Of a stretch of DNA of 36,548 bases, positions 25,701-33,181 are shown piece by piece. Source of the DNA: Ornatilinea sp. (GTDB lineage Bacteria; Chloroflexota; Anaerolineae; Anaerolineales; Anaerolineaceae). Below the pieces are notes generated by a model. The model saw only the letters and a list, made by a program, of their open reading frames with translations. It searched no databases and was not told where the DNA came from. The translations under genes were made by a program, and so were the position numbers. Location: contig JAHDQE010000129.1 in NCBI GenBank assembly GCA_018433975.1, forward strand, positions 1 to 36,548, in the 5' to 3' direction. Position 1 is the first letter of the stretch, and every line of letters begins with the position of its first letter.

Positions 25701-28501
25701 ATTAATTCGGACGGCACTCCCCGCTGTGTAAAATGAGCCACCAGCACCGTTTCTAAAACCAGAGCCAATACCACCCCGATCGAGAGGCTCATTTTCCGCC
25801 AGGCAATATTCCGGCGCGTATGCAGGCCAAACAAACGAGTCGTTTGAGCCGCCGTGGTCCACTGCAAGAGGTTGCGATGACCAATAAACAGGCGGTAAAG
25901 CGTGGTCAGGGTAGCATCCAGCGCGATATAGGCCTCATAGACCAGAAAAGAAACGGCCAGCAGCCAACGCATCAGATTCCAGTGCAGGGGGCGGAAAGCC
26001 GCCCCGACCTGCTCGCCGTTCATAATCTGCAGCACACTGCGGGTCAAACCGGTCAGCAGAGGGACCCCCAGGGAGATCAACACGACTGCCGTCCAGAGCC
26101 CGGCAAGCTGCGGGAAAGCTATCCAACCAAAGACAAAAACTGCCACCAGTGCCGGAGCGAGCAAAGCCCGGCGCAAATTATCAAAAATCTTCCAGCGGTC
26201 TATTAATGAGAAAACCGGAGGCTGCCGGTTGGCGTGGAACAGCCAGGGCAAGAGCTGCCAATCTCCACGGATCCAACGCCGCTGGCGTAGAACCTGGACC
26301 AGATAATTCTGGGGGTAATCCTCAATCAGGGTCACATCGGTCACCAGGCCGGCCCGACCCATCAGCCCTTCCAAAAGGTCGTGACTGAGCACGGAATTCT
26401 CGGGAATGTAGCTGTCGGTGCTGCGGTTAAAGGCATCCACATCGTAAATCCCTTTGCCTACATAACTCCCTTCCCCAAACAAATCCTGATAAACATCCGA
26501 AACGGCCAGGGAATACAGATCCAACCCGGTATCCCCGGCGAAGAAGCGAGTAAACCAGGAATAATTAGCGCTTCTGGGATGGATTGCCACACGCGGCTGC
26601 AGCACGGTATAGCCGGACAGGACTTTATTGGTTGTGCCATCCAACACGGCCTGGTTGAGCGGGTGAGCCAGTGTGCCCGCCATGCGGCGCGCGGCCCCAA
26701 TGGGCATGATGGTGTCTGCATCAAGGGTAATCACAAAACGTATCTGCCGTAAGGCCTCGGATCGAGCCTGCGGGTCGCCACTCAAAACGCTGAAAGAGAG
26801 GTTACTGCCGCCCCGCAGCAGCCGGTTCAGTTCCTGAAGCTTGCCGCGTTTGCGCTCCCACCCCATCCATTTCCCCTCAGAGGGATTCCACAACCGTTTC
26901 CGATGGAAAAGGTAAAACCGGTCCGGTCCGGGTTTTCTTTGAGGCACGGCAGACCCTGCTCCTGAAAGCGGTGTAAAATCCGAATATCTTTTATTCAATG
27001 CTTCGACCGCTCCGGCTGCATACTGCACCAGGGCTTCATCTCCGGGCAGGGATTCGCGGTCCGCGTCACCAAAATCCGTCAGGAGAGCAAACAACAGCCC
27101 CGGTTCAGGATTGCGGAGATAATGCTGTTCAATCTGATTGGCCAGAGAATCAATCTCTTCTTTATTGCCGAGCATGGCAGGGATAACGACCAGGGTATGG
27201 TAAGGCTCAGGGATTTCCTTCTTGAAGTCGAGTTTAGGTAAAACACGCGGGGGAATGACCTGCATCATTAACCAGTTCACCAGACTGGTGGACACCGTGA
27301 GCACCGGTATCAGAGACGCAAACGCCAGGAAGAAAGCTAAAATCCTGCCAAAAGGACGCGAAAATCCGCCCGGAATCCCCGCGGCGCGCGCTGCGGAGAA
27401 AAGCGCAGTGAGGAGCAGCACGCTCAACAAAGTTATCCCAAAAAGATAAACTGCGGCGGCATGGCGGAACACCCAGCGTTTAAATGCCGTTTTAAAATCC
27501 GGCTTGTATCCAATCCGCTGTTCCAATACCGTCCGGCCTTCCCCCAGCAGGTATTCGCCAACATGCCGGGTGGAACCCGCCAGTTCCAGAATTGTTTCCG
27601 CAATTTCGCATTCCCTAAAAGCAGTGGCAAACGAAAGGGACTCAATCTCTTTTCGATACAGATCGCGCGTGTCAAAATCCATACGAGGATAAACACCAAC
27701 CGGTTCGGTTCGCAGGGTCTGTTCCAGGCGACTGACCGTCTCAAAGAATTCTTTCCAATCCAGTTCAGAAATGCTCCGAAGGCTGAGAATGACATTGGCT
27801 ATAACGTCATTATCCGCCAACCCATTGGAAGCATTTTTCAAAAGCAATGCGGAGTCTTCTATCTCGGGTAATGAAGCAAGTCCCGATAACTCCGTGGATT
27901 GCGATGAACCGATAACCGATTTCAGCGCATGGGCCAAAACTTCGATCAATCCATAGCGCAGGAAAATCGGCACAGCCCACAACTCCCCCATTGTCAGGGA
28001 AACCTGCTGCTGAAATTGAATCAGAATGGTCTGAAGCTGATTGGGAACAAATGAAAGATCCTGATATAAAAGCACGGCCCGCATAATGGCATACACACGG
28101 GGAAGTCCTTTTAATGCTCCTCCGGCCAACTTCGGCAGCTGTTGATAATAATTTTGCGGCAAGTCTTCTTTTATCTGCTCAATGGATTGACGAATAATAT
28201 AGTAATTATCCAAAACCCATTCAGAAGCATAGGTAAGGGACACCTTTTCACGCGAGTTCTCGCGGAAATGGTGATGGACTTCCGCCAGCCAGGATTCATA
28301 GGATGCCAGATCCTGCCCCGGTAAGTCCCGCCTTGGAAGAGAAAGCTTCCGGACATCCACCGACCCACCCTGAGCAATGTCCCGGTAGTTCCGGATCAGC
28401 GTATCAACGAACTCTTGCAAAGCGACTGTCCTGGACGCCGAAATTTTCTCAGAAGAAACGACTTCCTTTTCTCTGACTTCATTGGGATGGTCTGCCGTCA
28501 T
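19742..28501 (-). CDS. Cyclic beta-1,2-glucan synthase (NdvB/ChvB/Cgs type)
   Basis: The product has 2919 residues, the length class of NdvB and Brucella Cgs. The N-terminal region is followed by membrane segments (about 345-425), a GT84 glycosyltransferase with LVVIPAMLGN (about 434), LDADT (about 593) and QRRWIRGDWQ (about 744, the QxxRW motif), more membrane helices (about 780-1000), a glycoamylase-like region with FGVPGLGFKRG (about 1470), two carbohydrate-binding beta-sandwich regions, and a C-terminal GH94 phosphorylase-like domain with MGTGDWNDGMN (about 2595). In the family the protein primes, lengthens, cuts to size and cyclises glucan from UDP-glucose, and the product goes to the envelope for osmotic or host interaction. 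It starts two bases after the USP stop, so translation is probably coupled. Cyclisation in this organism is inferred. Confidence 0.93.
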   Translation of the reverse strand: MTADHPNEVREKEVVSSEKISASRTVALQEFVDTLIRNYRDIAQGGSVDVRKLSLPRRDLPGQDLASYESWLAEVHHHFRENSREKVSLTYASEWVLDNYYIIRQSIEQIKEDLPQNYYQQLPKLAGGALKGLPRVYAIMRAVLLYQDLSFVPNQLQTILIQFQQQVSLTMGELWAVPIFLRYGLIEVLAHALKSVIGSSQSTELSGLASLPEIEDSALLLKNASNGLADNDVIANVILSLRSISELDWKEFFETVSRLEQTLRTEPVGVYPRMDFDTRDLYRKEIESLSFATAFRECEIAETILELAGSTRHVGEYLLGEGRTVLEQRIGYKPDFKTAFKRWVFRHAAAVYLFGITLLSVLLLTALFSAARAAGIPGGFSRPFGRILAFFLAFASLIPVLTVSTSLVNWLMMQVIPPRVLPKLDFKKEIPEPYHTLVVIPAMLGNKEEIDSLANQIEQHYLRNPEPGLLFALLTDFGDADRESLPGDEALVQYAAGAVEALNKRYSDFTPLSGAGSAVPQRKPGPDRFYLFHRKRLWNPSEGKWMGWERKRGKLQELNRLLRGGSNLSFSVLSGDPQARSEALRQIRFVITLDADTIMPIGAARRMAGTLAHPLNQAVLDGTTNKVLSGYTVLQPRVAIHPRSANYSWFTRFFAGDTGLDLYSLAVSDVYQDLFGEGSYVGKGIYDVDAFNRSTDSYIPENSVLSHDLLEGLMGRAGLVTDVTLIEDYPQNYLVQVLRQRRWIRGDWQLLPWLFHANRQPPVFSLIDRWKIFDNLRRALLAPALVAVFVFGWIAFPQLAGLWTAVVLISLGVPLLTGLTRSVLQIMNGEQVGAAFRPLHWNLMRWLLAVSFLVYEAYIALDATLTTLYRLFIGHRNLLQWTTAAQTTRLFGLHTRRNIAWRKMSLSIGVVLALVLETVLVAHFTQRGVPSELIYSSPVLLLWFFSPLIVWWINQPITEEAVHLGQKQKDLLRQVARRTWSFFEQFVGPEDHWLPPDHYQEFPVGAVAHRTSPTNIGMLLTSTLTAYDLGYLDQFGLSTRLFTTLETLDQLERFRGHFLNWYDTLTLQPLQPRYISTVDSGNLAAGLIVIAQACKTMPDARVFRWELWLGYLDTLSNLMETLKEIHNPEFTQKIEAINRKIAAIRSEILSVESYHERWYPLYLKVSGSFWLELSHLLMGLVEISHPAFDQKSLGNLKEITEQVERHHSAVQRTIFELVPWIPFFENAPQPLGDPQFSQALDELKQSLPYNLALGQIHRQTEAALPQIGVLRRLLKEKSPADGAVDSSPEEIGQRQTWQKWVEDLAETLAHANARSTSLLVRFEQIIARAEKYVQEMDFRFLYQPERRVFHIGFNLDAGLLDNNYYDLLASESRIASIIAIAKGEVPQSHWLHLSRPVTRVEGANVLLSWSGTMFEYLMPPLFLRSYPGTLLANSTDGAVRHQIAYGKLKNVPWGISESGFYRFDASKSYQYRAFGVPGLGFKRGLGDDLVIAPYASLMAINDKPGEVAHNLAKLAGYKMIGRYGVYEAIDFTPFRLLLDEKFAVVGEYMAHHQGMILMAMANFFHNEIMVQRMHSDPRIESVELLLQEQVPANVPLQDPYAQNVQGVQRAGTAPANIIPWDVPVQSSIPQMHLLSNGSYNVLISNMGGGYSSWRDTSLTRWQPDGVLDPWGTWIYIQELGREGEVENRLWSAGHQPVPGSAANVQVTYSAHMAVFRRVESDIASTMEVTVAPEDPVEIRRILLYNNSDRARRLRLTSYGEVILAVQAEDARHPAFNKLFIESEFVPELNLQIFTRRPRSHQESPVLMGHMLVDKSNLKVVRHEADRDRFIGRGHSLRSPAALTSEAYLSGTTGATLDPIFSLGQEVELSPRESVSLAYLTFTGESREDILALARRYRNWFVVERTFHQASIAALTWLSKHEIDTQTLKNILQVLSAQLYPLKEIRASAKTIAANRLGQPGLWRFGISGDYPILLVELDDPKQTDLLREVLQVHKYLRSRRFKIDVVILNRQQTNYGAELNSLLYRMVSKLNGEEWLNQNGGIFILYADQMTSGERTLLWTAARVLLKGKKGSLRDQLPGYSIPVRHLPELVPTRQAAENRGTGEPALLFSQEEKENLKFYNGYGGFSADGREYVIELTPGKSTPAPWVNVIGYPEFGFMVSESGSQCTWALNSGENRLTPWSNDPVRDPTGEALYLRDEETGEVWTPTPLPSGADRPYRVTHGAGYTTFRNNSHGLHQWLTLLASPEDPVKIIHLKVENTLAHTRRITATQYVEWVLGTTRTVNSAYIIPEYDPTLECLLASNPYNAEFGSRVAFLIGSKTVHGLTADRTEFLGRGGNYAFPVALRRLGLETRVTPGENPCSALQLHLDLLPGETQEIYFVLGQGNDKAHALSLAKKYHNPAHVGAAYQKTRVFWDHLLNALQVHTPEPATDLILNRWTLYQDLSCRVWGRSGFYQSSGAFGFRDQLQDVLALLPTSPSISRGQILNAAQRQFEEGDVMHWWHPPSGRGVRTRISDDLLWLPYSTAEYIEATGDTAFLDESIPFRVAPPLAEGEGERYSEFPPTEKGFSLMEHCIRAIEKGATIGRNGLPLMGTGDWNDGMNQVGGKGQGESVWLAWFLFDVLERFAAICEQRGDRETAQRYREQARQYAAAVEQSAWDGDWYRRAYYDDGSPLGSAKNMEARIDAIAQSWSVISGAGDVQHSIRAMQSVLEQLVRPQDRLLLLFTPPFDKTLRDPGYIKGYPPGIRENGGQYTHAAVWTAWAFARQGNGKQAGELFNLLNPVLQADTEQKASAYRVEPYVVCADLGSTPPYIRRGGWTWYTGSAGWLYRLGVEAILGFKKKGNTLRVDPVIPPEWDGFEISYRFGESFYRIEVRNPEHVARHVRKTLLDGEPLTGGIIPLADKKPEYRVVVILGKEKG

Positions 28502-28503
28502 GT

Positions 28504-29559
28504 TTACCGCCCCCCAAACTTCTCGGCGGCAACTTCCGCAGCGGTCGGCTGAACCAGAGAGCCGGGCACATCCTGAATGATGAGAAGCGAACGGGTACCC
28601 TGCTCAATGTAACCACGAGTCACGCTTCCATAGGGAGAACTAATCTGCCCACCATAGCCGTGAGCACTCATCAAAACCATATCAATATCTTCACGATCCA
28701 CAAGTTCCTGAATGGCAGACAAAACATTATCGTTCTCGATCACTTTAATCTCGCATCCCATCGAGATGCGTTCCTTCAGTTCATTCAGATACCCCACAAC
28801 AGATTCACGGCTGGCGTGCATCAATTGATCATAGAGCTGCTGGATTTTCTCCGGATAGGGTTCAGGAATGGGTAATTCCAGGGGTTTAATCACGGTAGCC
28901 AGGATCAGTTTTACCCGGGAAGAAGAGTCCGGCGCTGCATGAGCATCCAACTCAGATGCCAATTCCCTCTGCGCCTCACCTTCCGCCAGGGCAATCCCCG
29001 TTGAGAACACATACTCTGCACGGCGCGAACAGTCTATGGGAAGGAGAATTTTTTGGTAACCGCTCCCGGCCTCCTCCAGATCGACAGACTCATAAGCCCG
29101 GATCAGGAGTACGGGAAGATAAATCCGATCCATTACCTTTCGGGTAACGCTGCTGATGTTCCAACGGCTTAATCCGCTTGCTCCATGCGTGCTGATAATG
29201 ACCAGGTCAATTTTTTGGGAATGAGCAAAGTTAACAATATTCTCGGCGGCCCTTCCTTCCCGGATGGCATACTCCACCCGGTCCGCAGGCCTTCCCTCAC
29301 CTTTAATCCCCTGCTTTAATCCCAGTAAGTGATTTTGAATCCGCAAAGCAACCTCCTGTAAATACATATCCGCTTCTGCTTTACGGATTTGCCAATTCAG
29401 GGGATTAACGGAAACAGGATCCTCATCACGAGCAGTCGTTTCCAGGACACGCAAAAGAATGATATTGGCCCCAAAGATGCGGGCAAACTGTTCCGCATGA
29501 GCAATAGCTCGTTCTGCGTATGTCGAACCATCCAATGGCACCAGAATTCGTTTAAACAT
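28504..29559 (-). CDS. Tandem universal stress protein (two UspA domains)
   Basis: The product has 351 residues from ATG 29559, preceded by AGGAGCTAGTCTC; a longer frame to 29676 has no ribosome site. Two UspA domains are present: about 1-155, opening MFKRILVPLDGS, and about 168-330, opening YQKILLPIDCS. The second keeps the nucleotide-binding motif HGYGGQISSPYGSVT, while the first (HGASGLSRWNISSVT) lacks the late Gly, so ATP binding may differ between the halves. USPs help cells survive starvation, hypoxia or stress, often in dormancy regulons. It is the first gene of an operon with the glucan synthase and has a TAGGG-N4-CCCTA box far upstream. Confidence 0.9.
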   Translation of the reverse strand: MFKRILVPLDGSTYAERAIAHAEQFARIFGANIILLRVLETTARDEDPVSVNPLNWQIRKAEADMYLQEVALRIQNHLLGLKQGIKGEGRPADRVEYAIREGRAAENIVNFAHSQKIDLVIISTHGASGLSRWNISSVTRKVMDRIYLPVLLIRAYESVDLEEAGSGYQKILLPIDCSRRAEYVFSTGIALAEGEAQRELASELDAHAAPDSSSRVKLILATVIKPLELPIPEPYPEKIQQLYDQLMHASRESVVGYLNELKERISMGCEIKVIENDNVLSAIQELVDREDIDMVLMSAHGYGGQISSPYGSVTRGYIEQGTRSLLIIQDVPGSLVQPTAAEVAAEKFGGR

Positions 29560-29819
29560 GAGACTAGCTCCTATAAAATCAGAAATACATGCCAACCTGA
29601 CCGGGTCCGAAGAATGATGCTCCACATATTCCATTAAGTAAAACCAACCTCGAACCCATTTAACCTTTCCATCCAAAACAGGCCCTTATAAATTTCTTTA
29701 ACCGGGCGCTGTATGTTTCTTCTTTTATTGGTATTCCATCACACTCAGTTGTTCCGGGCGGGATAGATCTGCGTCTACATCTCAGAGCAAATCCGAAGCG
29801 GCCTTTTCTTTGTACTTTA

Positions 29820-29886
29820 AGGATAGGCCATAGTCTATGATTTTCACAATCAGGAGTTTGCCCTGATCGGGGTAGGGAAATCCCTA
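29820..29886 (-). promoter_or_regulatory. Promoter of the USP/glucan synthase operon with TAGGG-N4-CCCTA box
   Basis: On the minus strand: palindrome TAGGGATTTCCCTA (29873-29886), 23 bases, TTGTGA (29844-29849), 18 bases, TATCCT (29820-29825). The same layout occurs before the P-type ATPase gene and the response regulator at 33182. The predicted start near 29813 leaves a leader of about 250 bases before the USP ATG, in which no other feature was recognised. Confidence 0.62.
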
Positions 29887-29901
29887 ACCAAGGCAAACTC
29901 C
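29853..29901. repeat. 10-bp inverted repeat enclosing the TAGGG box
   Basis: GGAGTTTGCC (29853-29862) pairs perfectly with GGCAAACTCC (29892-29901), with the palindromic box in the 29-base loop. It lies 22 bases beyond the P-type ATPase stop. It may act as a hairpin ending that transcript (no U-run is seen), or as an outer operator pair around the box. Confidence 0.6.
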
Positions 29902-29923
29902 AGCGCTTTTAACCCCCATTCTT

Positions 29924-32104
29924 TTATAAATCAGACCCTCGCAACAGCTGGGCATTGATGGCAACAATAATTGTGCTGATCGACATCAACAATGCACCTA
30001 CTGCCGGGGAGAGCAAAACGCCTATCGGGGCCAGGACACCGGCGGCCAGAGGCAAGGCCACAACGTTATAACCGGTCGCCCAAACCAGATTTTGAACCAT
30101 CTTCCGGTAACTGGCCTTGCTGAGCGCAATGATTTTCACCACATCCAGGGGGTTGCTGCGCACCAGAATGATACCTGCCGATTCGACGGCCACATCGGTG
30201 CCGCTGCCGATCGCAATTCCCACATCAGCACGGGTAAGAGCCGGCGCATCATTCACCCCGTCCCCTACCATCGCCACGCGTTTCCCCTGGCTCTGAAGCT
30301 CCTTCACCTTTGCATCCTTATACTCTGGCAGTACTTCAGCAAAATAAGTATCCATTCCCAGCTCACTGGCAACCGCTCCGGCGACAGCCTGGCTGTCTCC
30401 GGTCAGCATAGCCACTTCTACACCCATCTCATGCAGTCTGTGCACCACCGCTCTGCTTTCCGGACGGATTACATCCGCCAACGCAAAAGACGCTAAAACT
30501 TCCGGTTGGGAACCATCCCGATTGGAACGCACCAGGTGCACGACACTCTGACCTTTTTCACCGGAACGGCGTTCAAACTGTTCCAGCGATTCAGGCAAAT
30601 GGATATGGAGCATCTCCAACAAGCGCGGCCCGCCAACATACAGGTTGGCATCACCCCGGTGTGCCATGGCACCACGACCCTGCAGGGCTTCAAAGTCGCT
30701 CACTTCGGGTAAAGCCAGGCCTCTCTCTTCAGCAGCGGTGCGGATCCCGTGGGCAATGGTGTGTTCCGAATCGCCTTCAACCGCTGCTGCCAGTGCCAGA
30801 GCCTCATCGTCACTTACGCTTTCCACTGTGACCAGCCCTACCACGCCAAAACGGCCCCGGGTAAGCGTTCCGGTTTTGTCAAACAAAACGATGTCCACCT
30901 CACGCATTTTCTCCAAAGCCGACCGGTCACGCACCAAAATCCCGTTCGATGCACCCATCGAAGTAGTGATTGCCACAACCAGAGGAATCGCCAGCCCCAG
31001 CGCATGCGGGCAGGCAATGACCAGCACCGTTGCCACACGTTCTATTACACCTACATTGAAGCCCGTGGCAATTGTCCAGGCAATGGCCGTAACCAGCGCG
31101 GAACCCAACGCGACATAAAACAGCCAACCGGCAGCGCGGTCCGCCAAAATCTGCGTGTGGCTCTTAGACTGTTGAGCCTGTTCTACCAAATGCATGATCC
31201 CGGCGAGTGCGGTCTGATCGCCGGTGGCAGTTACTTCCACGCGCAGGCTGCCGTCGCCGTTAATCGCACCACCAATAACCCGCGCGCCCACGGCTTTCGC
31301 AACCGGCTTCGACTCCCCGGTAATCATCGCTTCATTTACCGCAGACTCGCCTTCAATGACTTCACCATCTGCCGGAATACTCTCTCCCGGGCGCACCAGC
31401 ACACGGTCGCCGTTGCGGAGCTGACTGACGGGTATCCTTTCGGTAGCGCCGTCCGGAAGGATGCGCTCGGCAGTATCCGGCATGAGCTTTGCCAGCGCAT
31501 CCAATGCGCCGGAAGCCTGACGCACACTACGCATCTCAATCCAATGACCGAACAGCATAATATCAATCAACGTAACAAGTTCCCAAAAGAAATCCATTTG
31601 ATTGGGCAGAAAGAGCGTCGCCGCGCTATAAATGAAGGAAACCGAGATTGCAAGCGAGATCAGCGTCATCATACCGGGTTGGCGGTTTTTCAACTCCGGT
31701 TTTGCCATTTTCAAAAACGGAAGGCCTCCATAGATGAAAACAATGACCGCAAAAGCCGGTGCAATCCAGCTGCTGCCCGGAAAGGCCGGCAGAGAAAACC
31801 CCAGAATTCCCTGTAAACCGCGGCTGTAAAGCAGCACCGGAATCGAAAGGATTAATGAAATCCAGAACTTCCGGCGGAACATTTGCTCATGTCCGGTATG
31901 ATCCATGTGTGCCGCACCATGCCCATCATGCCCGCCGTGATTCCCGTGATCCTGTGCTCCGGACATCTGTGCCATAGAATGGTTATGATGGCCATCCGAA
32001 GTAAATTGTGTGCTTTCATCCTTTTGTGAATGTTGATGTACGAGTCCCCCATCCGCACCGGGCATGGGCTCTCGCAAATTTGTATTTTCTCGCTCTTCAA
32101 CCAT
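29924..32104 (-). CDS. CopB-type P1B heavy-metal ATPase (CPH motif), probable copper/silver exporter
   Basis: The product has 726 residues. The first 75 are rich in His and Met (HHNHSMAQM, DHGNHGGHDGHG), a likely metal-binding tail. Membrane helices flank the actuator domain with TGES and the phosphorylation motif DKTGTLT (Asp about 409). The transmembrane metal motif is CPH (about 365-367, ACPHALGLAIP), which marks the P1B-3/CopB group reported to move Cu+, Cu2+ or Ag+ out of the cytoplasm, rather than CPC CopA. GDGVNDAPAL is the hinge motif. GGAGGG precedes the ATG. It is transcribed from its own promoter with a TAGGG-N4-CCCTA box, so it may answer to a redox or stress signal rather than only to metal. 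Confidence 0.94.
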   Translation of the reverse strand: MVEERENTNLREPMPGADGGLVHQHSQKDESTQFTSDGHHNHSMAQMSGAQDHGNHGGHDGHGAAHMDHTGHEQMFRRKFWISLILSIPVLLYSRGLQGILGFSLPAFPGSSWIAPAFAVIVFIYGGLPFLKMAKPELKNRQPGMMTLISLAISVSFIYSAATLFLPNQMDFFWELVTLIDIMLFGHWIEMRSVRQASGALDALAKLMPDTAERILPDGATERIPVSQLRNGDRVLVRPGESIPADGEVIEGESAVNEAMITGESKPVAKAVGARVIGGAINGDGSLRVEVTATGDQTALAGIMHLVEQAQQSKSHTQILADRAAGWLFYVALGSALVTAIAWTIATGFNVGVIERVATVLVIACPHALGLAIPLVVAITTSMGASNGILVRDRSALEKMREVDIVLFDKTGTLTRGRFGVVGLVTVESVSDDEALALAAAVEGDSEHTIAHGIRTAAEERGLALPEVSDFEALQGRGAMAHRGDANLYVGGPRLLEMLHIHLPESLEQFERRSGEKGQSVVHLVRSNRDGSQPEVLASFALADVIRPESRAVVHRLHEMGVEVAMLTGDSQAVAGAVASELGMDTYFAEVLPEYKDAKVKELQSQGKRVAMVGDGVNDAPALTRADVGIAIGSGTDVAVESAGIILVRSNPLDVVKIIALSKASYRKMVQNLVWATGYNVVALPLAAGVLAPIGVLLSPAVGALLMSISTIIVAINAQLLRGSDL

Positions 32105-32137
32105 TAAAACCCTCCTTCAATACTATCGAACTGATAA

Positions 32138-32159
32138 ATGCCGGTACACATACCGGCAT
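32138..32159 (-). promoter_or_regulatory. Hairpin in the 5' leader of the P-type ATPase message
   Basis: ATGCCGGTA (32138-32146) and TACCGGCAT (32151-32159) form a perfect 9-bp stem with a 4-base loop. It lies between the predicted promoter and the ribosome-binding site, and could be an operator or an RNA control hairpin. Confidence 0.6.
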
Positions 32160-32192
32160 CCATTATCGGAAAAACCTTTCAAGCTTATATTA

Positions 32193-32258
32193 AGAATACT
32201 CTTTGGGCTTTCCGTTTACAATCAGGAATTCGCCCCGCAGAATTAGGGAAATCCCTAA
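32193..32258 (-). promoter_or_regulatory. Promoter of the P-type ATPase with TAGGG-N4-CCCTA box
   Basis: On the minus strand: perfect palindrome TTAGGGATTTCCCTAA (32243-32258), then from its TAGGG core (32244-32257) 22 bases to TTGTAA (32216-32221), 17 bases, TATTCT (32193-32198). The 14-base core is identical to the box before the USP operon, including the preceding GGT, and the CCTGATTGT bases around the -35 are shared too. Confidence 0.68.
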
Positions 32259-32445
32259 CCCATCCATAGGTACCTTCCTCATTGAGACAAATTTGTTTTT
32301 CTTTTATGATTAATAATATAACCGGTAAAGAAGTTGATGATTGATCTGAACAAGGGCCATCAGCAAGCCTGTGAGATTGACGGATGTATATAAATGCTAC
32401 GGATACCCCTTTTATTGGAACCCACGGTATCCATGTAGTCTATTG

Positions 32446-32472
32446 TTCCGGTCCGCTTGCTGCGGACCGGAA
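32446..32472. repeat. Perfect 11-bp hairpin upstream of the GlsB-like gene
   Basis: TTCCGGTCCGC (32446-32456) pairs exactly with GCGGACCGGAA (32462-32472) around a 5-base loop. No T-run follows on either strand, so it is not a standard terminator. It lies about 35 bases before the predicted promoter of the 32583 gene. Confidence 0.7.
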
Positions 32473-32506
32473 TCATAAATCATCAAAAATAGAGACGAAC
32501 CAGATT

Positions 32507-32536
32507 TTGAATGGGTAACCAAATTCTTTTTATACA
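32507..32536 (+). promoter_or_regulatory. Possible promoter of the GlsB-like gene
   Basis: TTGAAT (32507-32512), an 18-bp spacer and TATACA (32531-32536), 46 bases before the ATG. No TAGGG box lies at the usual distance; the nearest is the one at 32244, 260 bases upstream. Confidence 0.45.
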
Positions 32537-32582
32537 CTTGAACCGCACAAAAAAACTACTACTTTAACAAGGAGAGAAATTT

Positions 32583-32858
32583 ATGACTCTATTAGGTTTT
32601 ATCGTACTCTTGATTATCGCCGCTCTGGCGGGAAGCCTGGGCCAGGCTCTTGCAGGATATTCCTCAAGAGGATGGTTGATTTCGATCCTGGTCGGTTTTA
32701 TCGGCGCTTATATCGGGTTGTGGATCGCCCGCCAGTTTGGCTTACCTGAATTACTGACCTTCAATATTCAAGGAGAATCCTTCCCAGTATTGTGGTCCAT
32801 CATTGGTTCCGCCGTATTCACTGCTTTACTGGGCCTGATTTTCAGAGGGCGGCGGTAA
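32583..32858 (+). CDS. GlsB/YeaQ/YmgE-family small membrane protein
   Basis: The product has 91 residues and three membrane segments: 4-23, 31-50 and 68-87. Gly-rich helices with LAGSLGQALAG, GFIGAYIGLWIARQFGL and a basic end FRGRR match the transglycosylase-associated protein family. Members are stress-inducible in other bacteria, but their molecular role is not settled. ACAAGGAGAG stands before the ATG. The gene lies alone between the P-type ATPase and the regulators and is closed by a hairpin terminator, which fits the stress theme of this region. Confidence 0.9.
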   Translation: MTLLGFIVLLIIAALAGSLGQALAGYSSRGWLISILVGFIGAYIGLWIARQFGLPELLTFNIQGESFPVLWSIIGSAVFTALLGLIFRGRR

Positions 32859-32937
32859 TATACGGCTTTTTCAGCCCTTGCAGACATACGGATTTGATTA
32901 AATAATCCCCACTAAAATATAGAGATCCTTTCAGCAT

Positions 32938-32970
32938 CAGGGGCCTTTTGCAAGGCCCCTGGTGTTATTT
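32938..32970 (+). terminator. Terminator of the GlsB-like gene
   Basis: CAGGGGCCTT (32938-32947) pairs perfectly with AAGGCCCCTG (32952-32961) around TTGC, followed by GTGTTATTT. The tail is short of T, but the stem is strong. It may also serve messages coming leftward from 33182. Confidence 0.78.
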
Positions 32971-33150
32971 AACTCCACCAAAGAAATTCTCTTTCTTACC
33001 GGTTTTATATTCGTCCGGGCCCCGCAACTGCTGAAACAACTTTAAAAAGAGGCAAATCCAAAAACAAGCCCCAACAAGAATACCCTGCCGATCAGGATTA
33101 CTGTTGAGAAAACGTTCTGCCCAACAAAATATTAAAATTGAAAACCGCAA
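32965..33150 (-). CDS. Possible 61-residue membrane protein downstream of the response regulator
   Basis: A frame is open from 33172 with only a TTG (33150) as start and no ribosome site. The translation has a hydrophobic core (GILVGACFWICLFLKLF) and a basic, aromatic end (KTGKKENFFGGVK). It would follow the 33182 gene in the same direction. It could be a real small protein or chance; nothing else supports it. Confidence 0.25.
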   Translation of the reverse strand: MRFSILIFCWAERFLNSNPDRQGILVGACFWICLFLKLFQQLRGPDEYKTGKKENFFGGVK

Positions 33151-33181
33151 GGGAAATTTGTTAAACGATCCCTACTTCGCG

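Noticed and set aside
29853..29901. Intrinsic terminator of the P-type ATPase gene
   Set aside because: The stem is perfect, but the loop is 29 bases and no U-run follows on the minus strand; it was listed as an inverted repeat instead.
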